From assembly GCA_021773075.1 (NCBI GenBank), contig JAJFKT010000012.1, forward strand, positions 62,001 through 126,000: a stretch of 64,000 nt of DNA. Direction: 5' to 3'. Position numbers and translations under genes: made by a program. The stretch comes from Woeseiaceae bacterium. GTDB taxonomy: Bacteria > Pseudomonadota > Gammaproteobacteria > Steroidobacterales > Woeseiaceae. The notes beneath the pieces were generated by a model. The model saw only the letters and a program-made list of their open reading frames with translations. It was not told the origin of the DNA and did no database searches. Of this stretch, positions 29,549 to 39,313 are shown in pieces. Position 1 is the stretch's first letter. Each line of letters opens with the position of its first letter.

Positions 29549-30724
29549 TTAATGCAGAGCCTTAATTCCTTCGTCCAAACCAGCAATGGTCAGCGGGTAC
29601 ATCCGATCGTCCAGCAGGTCGCGTACAAGTTTTACTGATGGCGTGTAATTCCACCGCGCACGAGGTTCGGGGTTTAACCAGATCGCCTTCGGATAGGTAT
29701 TCAGCAACCGTTGGATCCAAACTGCACCGGGCTCTTCATTCCAGTGCTCAACGCTGCCGCCGGGATAGGCAATTTCATACGGGCTCATTGTCGCATCGCC
29801 GACAAAGATCAATTTGTAATCGGACGGGTACTTGTGCGTGATATCGAGTGTGGGCGTTTTCTCGGTCTGTCTGCGGTGGTTGTCCTTCCACATGCTTTCA
29901 TAGATGAAGTTGTGAAAATAGAAATACTCAAGGTGTTTGAACTCGCTGCTCGCGGCCGAAAACATTTCTTCGCAAACTCGAACATGATCATCCATCGAAC
30001 CACCGATATCGAGGCATAACAGAACTTTCACTGCGTTATGGCGTTCGGGAACCATGCGGATATCCAACATTCCGCCATTACGTGCCGTCTTGTCGATGGT
30101 GTCGCTCAAGTCCAGCTGATCGGCCGCACCTTCTCGCGCAAATTTCCGCAAGCGCCGCAGGGCAACCTTGATATTGCGAGTACCAAGTTCCACAGAGTCA
30201 TCGAGATTTCGGTACTGCCGCTTGTCCCACACCTTTGTGGCGCTGCGATTGCGCGACCCCTGCTGGCCAATACGTACCCCCTCGGGATTGTAGCCATAAG
30301 CGCCGAACGGTGACGTCCCCGCAGTACCAATCCACTTGTTTCCGCCTTCGTGCCGTTCATCCTGTTCATCGAGACGCTCTTGCAGGGCTTTCATGAGCTC
30401 TGCAAATCCGCCCATTGATTCAACCAGCTTGCGCTCTTCTTCTGACAAGGACAGCTCGGCCTGACGCTGCAGCCACTCCTCCGGAATCTCCTGCATCAAA
30501 TCGGACAGCGAGTCGTCAACACCTTTGAAGTAGGCACCGAATATCCGGTCAAAGCGATCCAGATTCGATTCGTCTTTCACCAAAGCCGTGCGTGCCAGGA
30601 AATAGAAGTCGTCCACGCTTTGGCCCGCAAGTCCGCTCTGCATCGCTTCATGCAATATCAGTAATTCAGTAATAGACGTTTTCATGCCGCCTTCGCGAAG
30701 CATGTAATAAAATGGGATCAGCAT
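29549..30724 (-). CDS. CoxE-like VWA-domain protein, partner of a MoxR ATPase
   Basis: 391 residues. The N-terminus MLIPFYYMLREGG is typical of CoxE-like proteins. The von Willebrand A domain begins near VKVLLCLDIGGSMDDHV, whose DxGxS forms the metal site (MIDAS). Sixteen nt after the MoxR gene, so the pair probably forms an AAA+/VWA chaperone-like module that inserts a cofactor or remodels a complex. The client is unknown. Confidence 0.9.
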   Translation of the reverse strand: MLIPFYYMLREGGMKTSITELLILHEAMQSGLAGQSVDDFYFLARTALVKDESNLDRFDRIFGAYFKGVDDSLSDLMQEIPEEWLQRQAELSLSEEERKLVESMGGFAELMKALQERLDEQDERHEGGNKWIGTAGTSPFGAYGYNPEGVRIGQQGSRNRSATKVWDKRQYRNLDDSVELGTRNIKVALRRLRKFAREGAADQLDLSDTIDKTARNGGMLDIRMVPERHNAVKVLLCLDIGGSMDDHVRVCEEMFSAASSEFKHLEYFYFHNFIYESMWKDNHRRQTEKTPTLDITHKYPSDYKLIFVGDATMSPYEIAYPGGSVEHWNEEPGAVWIQRLLNTYPKAIWLNPEPRARWNYTPSVKLVRDLLDDRMYPLTIAGLDEGIKALH

Positions 30725-30739
30725 TGTCTTGACCCCCGA

Positions 30740-31597
30740 CTATTGCGGATTGGTGCGCCGGTCAAGGAACACGAGCTGTTCGAACAAGTGGACGTCCTGT
30801 TCATTTTTTAGCAGAGCACCGTACAACGGCGGAATCGCGTTGTGGGCATTGTCACCCCGCAGTGCTTCGAGCGGAATGTCTTCCGCCAACAATAGCTTTA
30901 TCCAGTCGAGCAACTCGGACGTTGAAGGTTTCTTCTTCAGTCCGCGGACATCCCGGACCTTGTAAAAAGCATTCAACGCTTCTGACAGCAAGTCCTTTTT
31001 TAAAGTGGGAAAATGTACATCGACGATTTTCGCCATGGTTTCCTGATCGGGGAACTTGATGTAATGGAAAAAGCACCGGCGCAAGAACGCATCTGGCAAT
31101 TCTTTTTCGTTATTGCTGGTAATAATGATGATCGGCCGGTGACGCGCCGAAATTAGCTGCTTGGTCTCGTAGACAAAAAACTCCATTCGATCGAGTTCTT
31201 GCAGCAGATCATTTGGGAATTCGATATCCGCCTTATCAATTTCGTCAATTAGCAAAACGGGCTGCTGTTCGGAATCAAACGCCTCCCAGACCTTGCCACG
31301 CATTATGTAGTTGCCGATGTCGTGTACCTTGTCATCGCCAAGCTGAGAATCGCGAAGTCTGGCTACTGCGTCGTACTCGTACAGCCCCTGCTGAGCCTTA
31401 GTCGTTGACTTGATATGCCATTCGTAGAGCGGCCTGCCCAGGGATTCTGCGACTTCGATTGCAAGCTGTGTTTTACCTGTGCCCGGCTCGCCCTTAATCA
31501 GTATCGGCCGCTGCAGAGTGACGGCCGCATTGACGGCCATGCTCAAATCGTCCGTTGCTATGTAGGAACTGCTGCCTGTGAATCTGTCTACTGCCAT
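30740..31597 (-). CDS. MoxR-family AAA+ ATPase
   Basis: 285-residue cytosolic AAA+ ATPase. Walker A GEPGTGKTQLA near residue 36, Walker B LLIDEIDKAD near residue 115, sensor 1 ITSNNEKELPDAFLRR and the arginine finger region follow. It is paired with the downstream VWA protein. MoxR/VWA pairs act as chaperones in enzyme maturation; no maturation target is nearby. Confidence 0.93.
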   Translation of the reverse strand: MAVDRFTGSSSYIATDDLSMAVNAAVTLQRPILIKGEPGTGKTQLAIEVAESLGRPLYEWHIKSTTKAQQGLYEYDAVARLRDSQLGDDKVHDIGNYIMRGKVWEAFDSEQQPVLLIDEIDKADIEFPNDLLQELDRMEFFVYETKQLISARHRPIIIITSNNEKELPDAFLRRCFFHYIKFPDQETMAKIVDVHFPTLKKDLLSEALNAFYKVRDVRGLKKKPSTSELLDWIKLLLAEDIPLEALRGDNAHNAIPPLYGALLKNEQDVHLFEQLVFLDRRTNPQ

Positions 31598-31637
31598 GCT
31601 TGCGATGCCTGTATTCGAATGCTGTGTTTACACTATC

Positions 31638-34025
31638 TTACCGCTTGGCAGGGGCTAACGTCAGCGTGTGAACTGCCTCGCCAGGTAAGAAAGGGCTCGG
31701 GGTGCCATTGACCCAGTCAGAATGCCCGACGCCGTAGTATTCGGACAACGGGTGGCCACTTGCGCCCGTCGGCATTTGTAACAGGCTATTGGCCTCATCG
31801 CCGGGCGAAACGGAAAAGCGCTCCGACGCACCAAATGCCGGGCCTTGAGCTTTCGGCATATTGTCGTCGCCGTTGAGTTGATCCAGTGGCATGTCCAGCC
31901 CGGCACCAAAAATTGGAATACTGCCGCTCAAAGGGTGGCGGATTGATGCCGTGTTGACTTCACCCCAGGTTCGGGATGCCAGCGGCCCGTCGAAATTTTG
32001 TTCGAAATAGACAATATTCTGTTGTACAGAAGCCAACAGAAACTGGCTCCAGTCCTTATATCCCGCCGGCAACATATGCAGCGGCTGCTCTGTGACAAGA
32101 GACCACAGAGCTGCTTCAAACTGGTTGCTCTTGCGCAGACGAACATCGTCCCCGTACATCTCACGAACGGGTGCCATCAACGCGTGAAACATTCGTTGCT
32201 CAATCTCGAGCCGAAATGCCCGCACAAGTCGGTATCCTGTGGAGTCGGGTGCCGCGCGAGGAATCCAGCCTTCGACCAGACGCCGATACTCGGCCAGCTG
32301 ATCATCGCCTTCGATCGCGCCATCAGTGAGAACGCCGAGCAACAGTTCACGCCACGGCGTAAGAAACAGTGCCCGGTCGTCATATTGAATTTGCAGCATA
32401 TCGCTGGGTACAAATGTGTCTTTGGCAAACAGGCTGTCGCGAATCTGTTTCGCTCGTGCGCCGAGATCGTAGCCGCCGTCACCGATGAGCCGCAGAGCAT
32501 CTGCATCCGCGACGCGGGTGTTCGCGGTCCAGATGCGACCGCTTTCCGGATTCACGACGCGTGGATATTCTTCGGCTGGTAGCCACCCTGTCCAGCCCTG
32601 TTCCAGACTCCAGTCAGCGGGAAGCATCGAATCAAACGCTGTTCTTGTGGGAATCTTGCCCGCTATCGTCCAGCCGATGTTGCCGCCCGCATCACCTGTC
32701 ACAAAATTCTGTGGCGGCATTCCCATCGTGTTCGCGATATCCAGCGCTTCGGATACGGACCAGGCCGTTTCCAGCTGCAATATATTGAGGTTGATCGATT
32801 CCGGATTATGAGCGATCCAGCTAACAGCAACTTCACCGTCTGGGTACTCAACATCATCAATGATCGGTCCCCAGATAGTTTCCCGAATCTGGTACTCAAC
32901 CGGATCCGCGCCCTTAACTATGATCTGTTCAGTCACCCGATCGATGGAGCGCTCGCCTTGCGGTGTCTGGTAAGTACCCTCACTGGAGCCGGGGCGCAAA
33001 ACTACTGCGTCCGTGTAGTCGCCGTAGCTATTGGTGTATCCCCATGCAACATGTGTGTTGCTGCCGGCAACCACAAAAGGCGCGCCCGGCAGAGTGACCC
33101 CCGACACATCACGCTTAGATTCGCCGTCGACCATTGGGTTGTCGACAATGAGGCGGGCACGATAATAAATATTCGGCGTATTCAAGCCCAGGTGCATATC
33201 GTTCGAGACGATTGCCCGGCCGTCTTCGGTCAGGGTCCCTGACACCGCCCAGTTGTTGCTGCCGGGCAGATGCTGCTTACCTTGCTCATTGGCAGCGGGT
33301 GCCCGGTCTTCTACGTCGCGCAATGAGAAGACATCGGCGGCCGGGATTTTCCCTCTGCCGCGCGGCCCGCCCATAATCGGTGCGTCCCACAGGCTCCCAT
33401 CTGGATACAACCAGTCGTATACCTCCGCTGGCAACGCATTGTATGCAAGACCTCGACGTACTTCCTTCGTCGCACGAGCGTCATTGAGCTGCATGAACAT
33501 TGCGTAGACCACGAGGATGGAATCTTCCGCGAGCCAATCCTCGGGCTTGACGCCCAAAACGAAGTATTCAAACGGTCGAGCTGAGAGCGATTCGCGTCCG
33601 GCATTTACGCCGTCGGCATATCGTTGAAGAAGAAGTTTTTCGTCCTGCGGCGCCATCTCGAGGATGGTTTCGGCACGCGCTCGAAACCGATGAAAGCGGT
33701 TTCGTTTATCCATCGCGACGGTAACCGCTCCGACTACTTCCGACAGTTCTCCGGCCGCTTGCCGACGAATCATGTCCATCTGGAAAAAGCGATCCTGACC
33801 GTGAGCAAAGCCTGTTGCAAACGCCAGATCTATCCGGTTCTTCGCGGTTATTACCGGGATTCCGGCCGCGTCTCGTTCGATAGTAACGGCATCGACGAGG
33901 CCGGCGGCACTGATCTCGCCATCCAGAGTTGGCAAACTCGCGCGCATAAGCAGCCAAATCGCTACGGCTAACGTAAATACCAGTAGTGTTGCACCGCCGA
34001 CCAGACGCCAAATGATCTTCTTCAT
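31638..34025 (-). CDS. Penicillin acylase family amidase (Ntn-hydrolase)
   Basis: Periplasmic N-terminal-nucleophile hydrolase of the penicillin G acylase / acyl-homoserine-lactone acylase family. 795 residues. One N-terminal hydrophobic helix (about 8-27), an alpha chain to about 255, then the self-cleavage site GSNNWAVSG with the nucleophile S256. Substrates in the family include beta-lactams, quorum-sensing acyl amides and cyclic lipopeptides; which is used here cannot be told. The ATG overlaps the pyk stop by 4 nt. Confidence 0.93.
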   Translation of the reverse strand: MKKIIWRLVGGATLLVFTLAVAIWLLMRASLPTLDGEISAAGLVDAVTIERDAAGIPVITAKNRIDLAFATGFAHGQDRFFQMDMIRRQAAGELSEVVGAVTVAMDKRNRFHRFRARAETILEMAPQDEKLLLQRYADGVNAGRESLSARPFEYFVLGVKPEDWLAEDSILVVYAMFMQLNDARATKEVRRGLAYNALPAEVYDWLYPDGSLWDAPIMGGPRGRGKIPAADVFSLRDVEDRAPAANEQGKQHLPGSNNWAVSGTLTEDGRAIVSNDMHLGLNTPNIYYRARLIVDNPMVDGESKRDVSGVTLPGAPFVVAGSNTHVAWGYTNSYGDYTDAVVLRPGSSEGTYQTPQGERSIDRVTEQIIVKGADPVEYQIRETIWGPIIDDVEYPDGEVAVSWIAHNPESINLNILQLETAWSVSEALDIANTMGMPPQNFVTGDAGGNIGWTIAGKIPTRTAFDSMLPADWSLEQGWTGWLPAEEYPRVVNPESGRIWTANTRVADADALRLIGDGGYDLGARAKQIRDSLFAKDTFVPSDMLQIQYDDRALFLTPWRELLLGVLTDGAIEGDDQLAEYRRLVEGWIPRAAPDSTGYRLVRAFRLEIEQRMFHALMAPVREMYGDDVRLRKSNQFEAALWSLVTEQPLHMLPAGYKDWSQFLLASVQQNIVYFEQNFDGPLASRTWGEVNTASIRHPLSGSIPIFGAGLDMPLDQLNGDDNMPKAQGPAFGASERFSVSPGDEANSLLQMPTGASGHPLSEYYGVGHSDWVNGTPSPFLPGEAVHTLTLAPAKR

Positions 34026-35458
34026 GAGCTCGGTTTGATTTGAATTACGGTCATCGAGTTGGTGCTGCCGGACACGCCATCAAGATCGCCCTTGGTCAGT
34101 AAGGCCAGGTCACCCACTTCTACCAGATCGTTGGCCAGAAGCGTGTCGAATATATCCTGGTACAGGCTGCGCGGATTCGCAATGTCAATTGCAAACGTAA
34201 CCGGAAATACACCACGATACATTGCGACTCGTCTGCTGGTCGAAACATGCGGGGTAAATGCATAAATCGGAATGTCCGATCGAATACGCGACATCCAGCG
34301 CGTTGTGGAACCGGATTCAGTCAACGCGATGATGGCTTTGACCGACATATGATTGGCCGTATACATGGTCGCCATTGCAATAGCTTCGTCAACCTGCGCA
34401 AAGTGGTCTTGTAAACGATGGCTCGAACCACCGACCGGGAGTGGAAATTTTTCAGCCCCGACACAAACTTCGGCCATGGCCGTAATTGCGACCACAGGAT
34501 ACGCGCCCACCGCCGTCTCCGCGGACAACATCACGGCATCGGTGCCGTCGATCACAGCATTCGAAACATCGGAAACTTCAGCACGCGTGGGGATCGGGTT
34601 TTGAATCATCGACTCCATCATTTGCGTCGCGGTGATGACAATTTTGTGGGCTTTGCGCGTCTTGCGAATTATTTTTTTCTGAATACCGATCAATTCGGCG
34701 TAGCCCATCTCTACGCCCAGGTCGCCGCGGGCAACCATGATCACATCAGACGCTTCGATGATTGAATCTATGTTCGCAACCGCCTCCGTACGCTCGACCT
34801 TGGCACAGATGTGTCCGTGCCCGCCTGCCGCTTGAAGTAAGCGCCTCGCCTCCTCCACATCTTCGCCATTGCGAACAAATGAAACCGCGAGAAAATCCAG
34901 CTTCATCTCTGCAGCGAGCTTAATATTCTCCTTGTCGATATCGGTCAGTGCGGGCGCCGACAAACCGCCACCCTTGAGATTGATTCCTTTGTGGTCCGAC
35001 AATATTCCGCCATTCACGACTTTCGTGTGAATTCGGGTTCCGTCGATATTTTCGACCTCGAGTGTAATAAGGCCATCATTTAGTAACAGAACATCGCCCT
35101 TGGACACATCCTTATGCAGTGTATCCAATGCAACTCCGACACCCTCCCGAGTGCCGTCTCTCGGACCCAGAACGCTGTCGAGGAAAAATGAATCGCCATC
35201 ATTCAGGTCTACGCTGTGATCGCTGAATCCACGAATACGAATCTTTGGCCCCTGCAGATCGCCCATGATGCCAACGTCTCGACCACACTCCGTCGCTGCT
35301 GCCCTGAAGAGGTCAGCTCGGCGCTTGTGCTCGGCAGCGTCGCCGTGTGAAAAATTCAGGCGCGCAACATCAAGACCAGCATTGATCATATTGCGCAGCG
35401 TTTCATGGTCGTCTGACGCTGGACCCAGCGTTGCGACTATCTTTGTTCGTCTTAGCAT
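34022..35458 (-). CDS. pyk: Pyruvate kinase
   Basis: Final step of glycolysis: PEP plus ADP to pyruvate plus ATP. I start at the ATG before LRRTKIVATLGPAS, giving 478 residues; an upstream reading adds 13 residues with no family match. Signatures: GDLQGPKIRIRGF, MVARGDLGVEM and ITATQMMESM. The C-terminal allosteric domain is present. It is followed, with 4 nt overlap, by the penicillin acylase gene. Confidence 0.96.
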   Translation of the reverse strand: MLRRTKIVATLGPASDDHETLRNMINAGLDVARLNFSHGDAAEHKRRADLFRAAATECGRDVGIMGDLQGPKIRIRGFSDHSVDLNDGDSFFLDSVLGPRDGTREGVGVALDTLHKDVSKGDVLLLNDGLITLEVENIDGTRIHTKVVNGGILSDHKGINLKGGGLSAPALTDIDKENIKLAAEMKLDFLAVSFVRNGEDVEEARRLLQAAGGHGHICAKVERTEAVANIDSIIEASDVIMVARGDLGVEMGYAELIGIQKKIIRKTRKAHKIVITATQMMESMIQNPIPTRAEVSDVSNAVIDGTDAVMLSAETAVGAYPVVAITAMAEVCVGAEKFPLPVGGSSHRLQDHFAQVDEAIAMATMYTANHMSVKAIIALTESGSTTRWMSRIRSDIPIYAFTPHVSTSRRVAMYRGVFPVTFAIDIANPRSLYQDIFDTLLANDLVEVGDLALLTKGDLDGVSGSTNSMTVIQIKPSS

Positions 35459-35573
35459 GCGCGCGATTATTGCACAGCTGCAGCCGCTTCGGTTCATCCA
35501 TGTGCACTTTTACGGATTCCTTCGCCGTCCGCTGTCCGGTAAGCTGCGCCATCCTTGTAGACCGGACCACCCA

Positions 35574-36953
35574 ATGATTAATCGTCGACATTTTCTCCAG
35601 AGTATCGCAGCTGCAGCAGCAACTCCCGCGTTGACTCAGGGTTATGTCGCAACCCGCATGCTTGACGGTGAACTATTGCCGGACGCGGATCGGATACTGG
35701 ACCTGCCCGCGGGATTTACCTACACCATTATCTCGCAACGAGGCGATCTTATGAGCGACGGACTCCCTGTACCCGGCGCTCACGATGGCATGGCCGCATT
35801 CGACGGCGAAAATGGCAGGATGATTCTGGTCTGTAACCACGAACTCAGCGCTGGCTCGAAATACGCTGGTCCTTACGAACGCAGTTATTTCGACCTGCCA
35901 AAATCCATGCAGTCTCGCTTCTATGATCGCGGTAACGAAACGTCACCGGGTCTCGGTGGCACAAGCACAACGATCTATAACCCCGCCACACGCAAAGTCG
36001 AAAGGCAGTTCCTCAGTCTTGGCGGCACCGATATCAATTGTGCCGGAGGCCAAACGCCGTGGGGATCCTGGCTTTCCTGCGAAGAGAGCTTCGGCCAGCC
36101 GGTACAATCAGTGTCCAATAAAGGACACGCCGTGTCGCGTGAAAAGCGTCACGGTTACGTATTTGAAGTACCTTCCGCCGCTACCGAGCTCGTCGACGCT
36201 GTGCCGTTAAAAGATATGGGCCGATTCGAACACGAAGCCGCTGCCGTGCACGAGCCGAGCGGGATTGTTTACCTGACCGAAGACCAGTGGCAAAGCTTGT
36301 TCTATCGATTTATTCCGAAGGTACCGGGCCAACTGCACAAAGGTGGTCGGCTACAGGCATTGGCCATTGTGGGTGAGGACTCGAAGAATACGCACAACTG
36401 GGATCGCGTCGATTTGGCGCTGAGGCAATCCTTATCTACGCGCTGGATAGACCTCGACGATGTCGATGGTCAGGAAAATGATCTGCGCTTTCGCGGTGCC
36501 GCACTGGGTGCAGCGAAGTTTGCCCGCGGCGAAGGACTCACAGCCGCTGGCGATGTGTTCGCGTTTACCTGCACCATCGGCGGCCCGTCCAGACTGGGTC
36601 AGATTTTCACTTACGAGCCCAGTTTGTACGAAGGCAGCGAGCGCGAGCACGAAGCGCCCGGACAACTCACGCTTATTGCTGAAGCAGACAAGAATTCTCT
36701 GTTCAACAACTGTGACAATCTCACAATGGCACCCTGGGGCGATCTGATTGTTTGTGAGGACACCGAGGCTGTTACGAACCACTGCGCTCTTGTCGGTGTA
36801 CGGCCAGATGGTAGTCAATACCTGATCGCCAACAATGCTTATTCCGGATCTGAGTTAGCCGGCGTGTGCTTCTCGCCCGACGGCAAGACGATGTTCCTCA
36901 ATATTCAGTATCCGGGAATGACCTTGGCAATCACTGGCGACTGGCCAACGTAG
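35574..36953 (+). CDS. PhoX/DUF839-family Tat-exported protein
   Basis: Predicted periplasmic metalloenzyme of the PhoX (calcium/iron alkaline phosphatase) superfamily. The ATG at 35574 gives 459 residues and exposes the twin-arginine signal INRRHFLQSIAAAAATPALT. A beta-propeller-like body contains the family segments GGTDINCAGGQTPWGSWLSCEE (residues about 149-170) and WGDLIVCEDTE. Phosphatase activity is a family inference. Divergent from pyk. Confidence 0.88.
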   Translation: MINRRHFLQSIAAAAATPALTQGYVATRMLDGELLPDADRILDLPAGFTYTIISQRGDLMSDGLPVPGAHDGMAAFDGENGRMILVCNHELSAGSKYAGPYERSYFDLPKSMQSRFYDRGNETSPGLGGTSTTIYNPATRKVERQFLSLGGTDINCAGGQTPWGSWLSCEESFGQPVQSVSNKGHAVSREKRHGYVFEVPSAATELVDAVPLKDMGRFEHEAAAVHEPSGIVYLTEDQWQSLFYRFIPKVPGQLHKGGRLQALAIVGEDSKNTHNWDRVDLALRQSLSTRWIDLDDVDGQENDLRFRGAALGAAKFARGEGLTAAGDVFAFTCTIGGPSRLGQIFTYEPSLYEGSEREHEAPGQLTLIAEADKNSLFNNCDNLTMAPWGDLIVCEDTEAVTNHCALVGVRPDGSQYLIANNAYSGSELAGVCFSPDGKTMFLNIQYPGMTLAITGDWPT

Positions 36954-36974
36954 TCGAATCGTACGTTCGAAGCC

Positions 36975-37050
36975 GGGCGAGCAATTGGTGCGAAGAATCA
37001 TTTCTCCACGAACCACAGTCGAAAAGATTCTTCGCACCAATTACTCGCCC
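36975..37050. repeat. Long-stem hairpin D, possibly related loop
   Basis: Arms of 25 nt (36975-36999 and 37026-37050) pair with one mismatch around a 26-nt loop. It sits in the 126-nt convergent gap between the PhoX-like gene and pgk. On the minus strand the loop reads CGACTGTGGTTCGTGGAGAA, which can be aligned to the loops of the hairpins at 11626 and 12220 with a few single-base gaps (CTGTG, TTC, TGG), so a relation is possible but weaker. Confidence 0.8.
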
Positions 37051-37079
37051 TACCGCGTCGGATTCCCTACGATGGGCGG

Positions 37080-38255
37080 TCAGGATTTTCCACGTTCTTC
37101 GAGGATGGCGACAGCAGGAAGTGTTTTGCCTTCCACGAATTCGAGGAAGGCTCCGCCGCCGGTGGAGATATAGGAAATCTCGTCTGCGACGCCGTATTTG
37201 TCGATTGCCGCGAGTGTGTCGCCGCCGCCAGCGACGGAGAACGCGTCGCTTGATGCGATTGCCTCGGCCAGCGCCTTTGTTCCTTCGCCAAACTGGTCGA
37301 ATTCGAATACACCGACCGGGCCATTCCAGATAATCGTACCGGCGTTGGCAAGTATCTTGGCAAGGGTCTTTGAAGTTTCCGGACCAATGTCCAAGATCAA
37401 TTCGTCATCCGTTACCGCCGCGACACTCTTAATGACCGCCGTCGCCTCTGGGGAGAACTCGTCAGCCACAACTACGTCGCTCGGCACCGGAATCTCTGCT
37501 TTATCATTTCGATTTGCAGCAAGTGAGCTGGCCGTATCGAGCATGTCGGTTTCATACAAAGACTTGCCGACGCCGTGGCCCGCCGCCGCTATGAATGTAT
37601 TGGCGATACCGCCACCAACGATCAGGCAGTCAACGACGTCCGCCAGAGCACCGAGAACGGTCAGTTTGGTTGAGACCTTTGATCCGCCAACGATTGCGAC
37701 AAATGGTCGCGCCGGATTGTCGAGCGCCTTTGCGAGCGCATCCAGTTCGGCCGACAGTAGCGGACCGGCACAGGCAATCGCCGCAAATTTCGCGACACCG
37801 TAAGTACTGGCCTGAGCACGATGAGCCGTGCCGAAAGCGTCCATGACGAAGACGTCGCAGAGCGCTGCCATTTTTCTCGCCAGCGTCTCGTCACAGGCTT
37901 TTTCGCCGGCGAGAAAGCGAACATTCTCGAGCAAAACCACGCTGCCTGCCGAAATTTCGACGCCATCAATCCAGTCGCTTACCAAGGGCACCGGTCGATC
38001 AAGAAGCTCAGTAAGCCGATCCGCAACCGGTTGCAGTGAGTATTTCTCGTCTGCATCACCCTCAGTCGGACGACCCAGATGTGACATCAACATGATGGCG
38101 GCGCCCGCATCCAGCGCAGCCTTGATCGTTGGCAAGGCTGCGCGTATGCGAGCGTCCGAGGTCACTTTGCCGTCGGCGACGGGAACATTGAGGTCTTCGC
38201 GAATCAAGACCCGCTTGCCCTCCAGTTCAACGTCAATCATTTGAATGACAGACAT
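37080..38255 (-). CDS. pgk: Phosphoglycerate kinase
   Basis: Glycolytic kinase interconverting 1,3-bisphosphoglycerate and 3-phosphoglycerate. 391 residues. N-terminal substrate loop [11 protein letters not shown] and SHLGRPTEG, then the hinge and nucleotide domain with [13 protein letters not shown] and [11 protein letters not shown], and the closing glycine-rich [11 protein letters not shown]. Lies 25 nt downstream of gap, in a tkt-gap-pgk operon. Confidence 0.97.
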   Translation of the reverse strand: MSVIQMIDVELEGKRVLIREDLNVPVADGKVTSDARIRAALPTIKAALDAGAAIMLMSHLGRPTEGDADEKYSLQPVADRLTELLDRPVPLVSDWIDGVEISAGSVVLLENVRFLAGEKACDETLARKMAALCDVFVMDAFGTAHRAQASTYGVAKFAAIACAGPLLSAELDALAKALDNPARPFVAIVGGSKVSTKLTVLGALADVVDCLIVGGGIANTFIAAAGHGVGKSLYETDMLDTASSLAANRNDKAEIPVPSDVVVADEFSPEATAVIKSVAAVTDDELILDIGPETSKTLAKILANAGTIIWNGPVGVFEFDQFGEGTKALAEAIASSDAFSVAGGGDTLAAIDKYGVADEISYISTGGGAFLEFVEGKTLPAVAILEERGKS

Positions 38256-38280
38256 GGTCGCTCCCGCCCAAATCGCTGTA

Positions 38281-39294
38281 TTACTTCGCGTTTAGCAGCG
38301 CGACCGTTGTGTCGAGCATACGATTTGAGAAGCCCCACTCGTTGTCGTACCACGCCAGGACTTTCACCAGCGTACCGTCCAGAACCTTGGTCAGGTCTGC
38401 ATCGTAGGTTGATGAGGCCGGATTGTGGTTAAAGTCGATCGAAACCAGTGGCTCCTCGTTGTAGTCGAGAATTCCTTTCAGTGGGCCTTCACTCGCCGCG
38501 CGCAGAACATCATTGATCTCATCAACCGACGTGTCGCGCTGAGCGACAAACGTCAGATCAACAGCAGAAACATTGATTGTCGGGACGCGCATAGAAAAAC
38601 CATCGAGCTTGCCGTTCAGGTCTGGCAGCACCAGGCCAACCGCTTTAGCAGCACCAGTGCTAGTCGGGATCTGTGACATGGTGGCAGAGCGCGCGCGACG
38701 CGGGTCACTGTGGTACACGTCGGTGAGGACCTGATCATTGGTGTAAGCATGGATAGTCGTCATGATGCCGTGCTTAACGCCTATTGATTCGTGCAGCGGC
38801 TTAACCAGCGGTGCAAGACAATTGGTCGTACAGGATGCGTTTGAAATTATCGTGTGGTCCGCTGTCAGCGTGTCGTGATTGACGCCGTAAACGATCGTAC
38901 CGTCGATATCAGCACCACCGGGTGCGGAAATAATGACTTTTTTCGCACCGCCGGCGATGTGCTTACCCGCCGTTTCGCGAGTCCTGAACAGTCCGGTACA
39001 TTCGAAGACCACATCAACGCCGAGTTCTCCCCAGGGCAGTTTGGCCGGGTCACGTTCAGAAAATACCTTAACGCGGTCGCCGTTAACGATGATGTCGCCG
39101 CCGTCTACTTCAACAGTGCCCGGAAAAGGTCCGTGCGCCGTGTCACGACGGGTAAGACGTGCATTCGCCGTTGGGTCGCCCAGATCGTTGAGTGCAACAA
39201 CGTCGAACTCGTCGCTGCGGCCGGACTCGTGAATTGCGCGCAGGATATTGCGCCCGATGCGGCCGTAACCGTTGATTCCAATCTTAATTGCCAT
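38281..39294 (-). CDS. gap: Glyceraldehyde 3-phosphate dehydrogenase
   Basis: NAD-dependent GAPDH. 337 residues. Rossmann motif [14 protein letters not shown] at the N-terminus, catalytic cysteine in [13 protein letters not shown] near residue 155 with the usual histidine downstream, and [12 protein letters not shown] at the C-terminus. Between tkt and pgk, 19-25 nt apart. Confidence 0.97.
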   Translation of the reverse strand: MAIKIGINGYGRIGRNILRAIHESGRSDEFDVVALNDLGDPTANARLTRRDTAHGPFPGTVEVDGGDIIVNGDRVKVFSERDPAKLPWGELGVDVVFECTGLFRTRETAGKHIAGGAKKVIISAPGGADIDGTIVYGVNHDTLTADHTIISNASCTTNCLAPLVKPLHESIGVKHGIMTTIHAYTNDQVLTDVYHSDPRRARSATMSQIPTSTGAAKAVGLVLPDLNGKLDGFSMRVPTINVSAVDLTFVAQRDTSVDEINDVLRAASEGPLKGILDYNEEPLVSIDFNHNPASSTYDADLTKVLDGTLVKVLAWYDNEWGFSNRMLDTTVALLNAK

Positions 39295-39313
39295 TTCTTT
39301 AGTGCTCCAGTCT

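Noticed and set aside
36866..37333. A 155-residue plus-strand frame across the hairpin before pgk
   Set aside because: It overlaps the ends of the PhoX-like gene and pgk, is arginine-rich low-quality sequence, and is explained by them.
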